Assembly: GCA_016713235.1 (NCBI GenBank)
Contig: JADJPN010000004.1
Location: forward strand, 1-64,000
Length of the DNA stretch: 64,000 nucleotides
Direction of reading: 5' to 3'
DNA from: Hyphomicrobiales bacterium
GTDB lineage: Bacteria > Pseudomonadota > Alphaproteobacteria > Rhizobiales > Xanthobacteraceae
Under the pieces are notes generated by a model that saw only the letters and a program-made list of their open reading frames with translations, made no database searches and was not told the DNA's origin. The position numbers were made by a program, and so were the translations under genes. Within the stretch, counting starts at the first letter, position 1. Each line of letters starts with the position of its first letter. Positions 62,331 to 64,000 of the stretch are shown here, piece by piece.

Positions 62331-63710
62331 CTAGATCGCCCCGCCCAGATAGAGCGCAATTCCGGCGGCCGCGCAGACGGCGAGCACAGGGATCATCCGT
62401 ACCTTGAATATGAACATCGCAATGATTGCCGCAAGCGAGAGCGCGGCAGCCCACGGGTTAACGCTCGCCAATACCGGCGCGTCGAAGTTGAGCGGGCCAA
62501 AGCCGATTTTGCGGGTCTGCGAGAAGATCACATGCACCGCGAACCAGATTGCAAGATTGAGAATGATGCCGACGACGGCTGCCGTGATCGCAGCAAGCGC
62601 TGCCGATAGCGCCTTGTTGTTGCGCAGCGTCTCGACATAAGGCGCGCCCGCGAAGATCCACAGGAAGCAGGGAGCGAACGTTACCCAGGTGGCGAGCAAT
62701 CCGCCGAGCGTGCCCGCGAGCAGCGGCGGCATGCCGCCCGCGTCGCGATAGCTTGCAAGAAAGCCCACGAATTGCAGCACCATGATCAGCGGGCCCGGCG
62801 TGGTTTCCGCGAGCCCAAGGCCGTCGAGCATCTCGCCCGCGGTCAGCCACCGGTAATTTTCCACCGCTTGCTGTGCGACATAGGCAAGCAAGGCGTAAGC
62901 GCCGCCGAAGGTGACCGTCGCCATCTTCGAGAAAAATACGGCGATGCGCGAGAACACATTGGCTTCGCCAAAGATAACGAGCAGCAGTGCGACAGGAATC
63001 AGCCACAATGCCAGCCAGACGATCGTCACCAGCGCGAAGTGCCTGAAACTTGGCTTCGTATGTTCGGGCTGCTGTCTGTCGAGCAGGGCATCCACGACGG
63101 CCGTGGATTTCGACGGACCGTGCAGCACGTTCACATCGAGGCCGCTCCAGTTCAGCTTGCCGCCGATGAACCCAAATAGCCCCGCGCCGAGCACGACAAG
63201 CGGGAAGGGCAGGTTGAGAAAATAAATCGCAACGAATGCTGCCGCCGCGAGCATGATCAACGTCATGCCTTTGAGCGCGCGCTTGCCGACCCGCAGGACG
63301 GCTTCCAGCACGACCGCGAGAATTGCCGCCTTTAATCCAAAGAAGAGTGCGGCCACGACGCCGATCTGACCGAAGAGCACATAGATCCAGCTCAAGACCA
63401 TGATCGAGATTACGCCGGGAACGATAAAAAGCAGGCCTGCGACGAGACCGCCACGCGTCTTGTGCAACAGCCAGCCGATGTAGGTCGCAAGTTGCTGCGC
63501 CTCGGGACCGGGCAGCAACATGCAATAGTTCAGCGCGTGCAGGAATCGGCTGTCGGAGATCCAGCGCTTTTCCTCGACCAACACACGATGCATCAGCGCG
63601 ATCTGCGCGGCCGGTCCGCCAAACGAAAGCAGCGCAATTTTAAGCCAGACTCGAGTCGCTTCGGCGAAGGTCGGATAAGCGGGGTTGCCCACCTCGTTTC
63701 TGGTCTGCAT
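62331..63710 (-). CDS. chrA: Chromate transporter ChrA
   Basis: Inner-membrane efflux protein for chromate; 459 residues from ATG 63710. Two homologous halves are visible: the N-terminal CHR domain (WLKIALLSFGGPAAQIALMH, LNYCMLLPGPEAQQLATYIG) and the C-terminal one (FSKMATVTFGGAYALLAYVA, LAETTPGPLIMVLQFVGFLA). About ten to twelve hydrophobic helices. The start overlaps the chrB stop (ATGA), so the two genes are coupled; sulfate competition and chromate export are known for the family. Confidence 0.95.
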   Translation of the reverse strand: MQTRNEVGNPAYPTFAEATRVWLKIALLSFGGPAAQIALMHRVLVEEKRWISDSRFLHALNYCMLLPGPEAQQLATYIGWLLHKTRGGLVAGLLFIVPGVISIMVLSWIYVLFGQIGVVAALFFGLKAAILAVVLEAVLRVGKRALKGMTLIMLAAAAFVAIYFLNLPFPLVVLGAGLFGFIGGKLNWSGLDVNVLHGPSKSTAVVDALLDRQQPEHTKPSFRHFALVTIVWLALWLIPVALLLVIFGEANVFSRIAVFFSKMATVTFGGAYALLAYVAQQAVENYRWLTAGEMLDGLGLAETTPGPLIMVLQFVGFLASYRDAGGMPPLLAGTLGGLLATWVTFAPCFLWIFAGAPYVETLRNNKALSAALAAITAAVVGIILNLAIWFAVHVIFSQTRKIGFGPLNFDAPVLASVNPWAAALSLAAIIAMFIFKVRMIPVLAVCAAAGIALYLGGAI

Positions 63711-64000
63711 CAGCCTTTCGCTTTTTGCGATGGCCAATTGTGCGCTTCGTCGATCGCATCGCGGCACCAGCGATAGAATGCGTCGTAGAGCAACATTCCC
63801 GCGTCGAGCTGTTCGAGATCGTCCGGATACATGCGCGAGAGGCCGAGCGAGGCGGCGAGAAGTCCTGCCGCTTGCGGCGAAAGATCGAGCCGCGCAGTGT
63901 CGGCACCACGCACCATGGCTGCGAGCCGCCGCAGCGGTTCGGTTTGCAGGCCAAACTCCTCGAGCATCACATCGAAGGTGCAAAGTTCGCCGCGATGCCC
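63710..64000 (-). CDS. chrB: Chromate resistance protein ChrB, C-terminal part
   Basis: The visible C-terminal 96 residues run off the window edge (the 5' end lies beyond 64000). They read HRGELCTFDVMLEEFGLQTE, then PLRRLAAMVRGADTARLDLS and LEQLDAGMLLYDAFYRWCRD, the ChrB C-terminal domain pattern. ChrB senses chromate and controls chrA in known systems. Its TGA at 63710-63712 overlaps the chrA ATG. The frame stays open to the window end, so it is not truncated within view. Confidence 0.88.
   Translation of the reverse strand, partial: GHRGELCTFDVMLEEFGLQTEPLRRLAAMVRGADTARLDLSPQAAGLLAASLGLSRMYPDDLEQLDAGMLLYDAFYRWCRDAIDEAHNWPSQKAKG

Overview
The window is a high-GC chromosomal segment of an alphaproteobacterium, most likely a Rhizobiales member of the Bradyrhizobium/Rhodopseudomonas/Xanthobacteraceae type. 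The evidence is the order ffh-rpsP-rimM-trmD-rplS-leuC...leuD-leuB...asd, the sdhCDAB and mdh-sucCD-sucAB-lpd blocks, an atpHAGDC operon without the Fo genes, and a nested palindromic repeat (7998-8088) of a type I recall as common in those genomes. No prophage, insertion sequence, rRNA operon or CRISPR array was seen. One tRNA (Ser, anticodon CGA) is present.

Layout. 1-2988: the 3' end of ffh, then rpsP, rimM, trmD, rplS and a solitary SecDF-P1-head-like exported protein. 3041-9284: leucine synthesis (leuC, leuD, leuB) interrupted by three small His/Tyr-rich exported proteins, a zincin-like metallopeptidase and an HXXEE membrane protein; leuD lacks its N-terminal coding region. 9308-12852: a small exported protein, a possible structured leader and a sulfite dehydrogenase cluster (two SorA-type molybdoenzymes and a SorB-type cytochrome c). 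12989-17801: asd, beta-carbonic anhydrase, a malyl-CoA lyase/thioesterase-like gene with mesaconyl-CoA hydratase, and a LysR regulator. 17980-21581: succinate dehydrogenase with an unexplained 77-codon gene between sdhA and sdhB. 21594-25255: small membrane and basic proteins, a GANTC-rich gap, a GNAT, zapE and an LprI-like protein. 25407-34448: the TCA block mdh, sucCD, sucAB, lpd. 34455-40623: xerC, priA, a tetR-yciI-tag group and a SulP transporter. 40909-45832: ATP synthase F1. 45841-56570 (minus strand): GNAT, rppH, a YibQ-like deacetylase, ctpA, rlmH, rsfS, nadD, proA, proB, obgE, GNAT, rpmA, rplU. 56866-64000: exported proteins, tRNA-Ser followed by a decayed GIY-YIG gene and three small genes, then terC, a YbaK-type deacylase, a nuclease and chrBA.

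The genes join central metabolism (TCA cycle, succinate oxidation, F1-ATPase, and a malyl-/mesaconyl-CoA step that fits the ethylmalonyl-CoA pathway) with leucine, proline and aspartate-family synthesis and translation factors.

Two cross-cutting observations matter. First, at least ten single-base indels break otherwise well-conserved, mostly essential genes (ffh, zapE, sucC, priA, tetR, sulP, nadD, obgE); base-level sequence error is the simplest explanation, so these are annotated as full-length genes with a frameshift. Second, three intergenic sites (4702-4790, 14046-14133, 28484-28575) carry the same about 90-bp three-way-junction architecture with compensatory stem changes. This is the best candidate here for an undescribed structured element.
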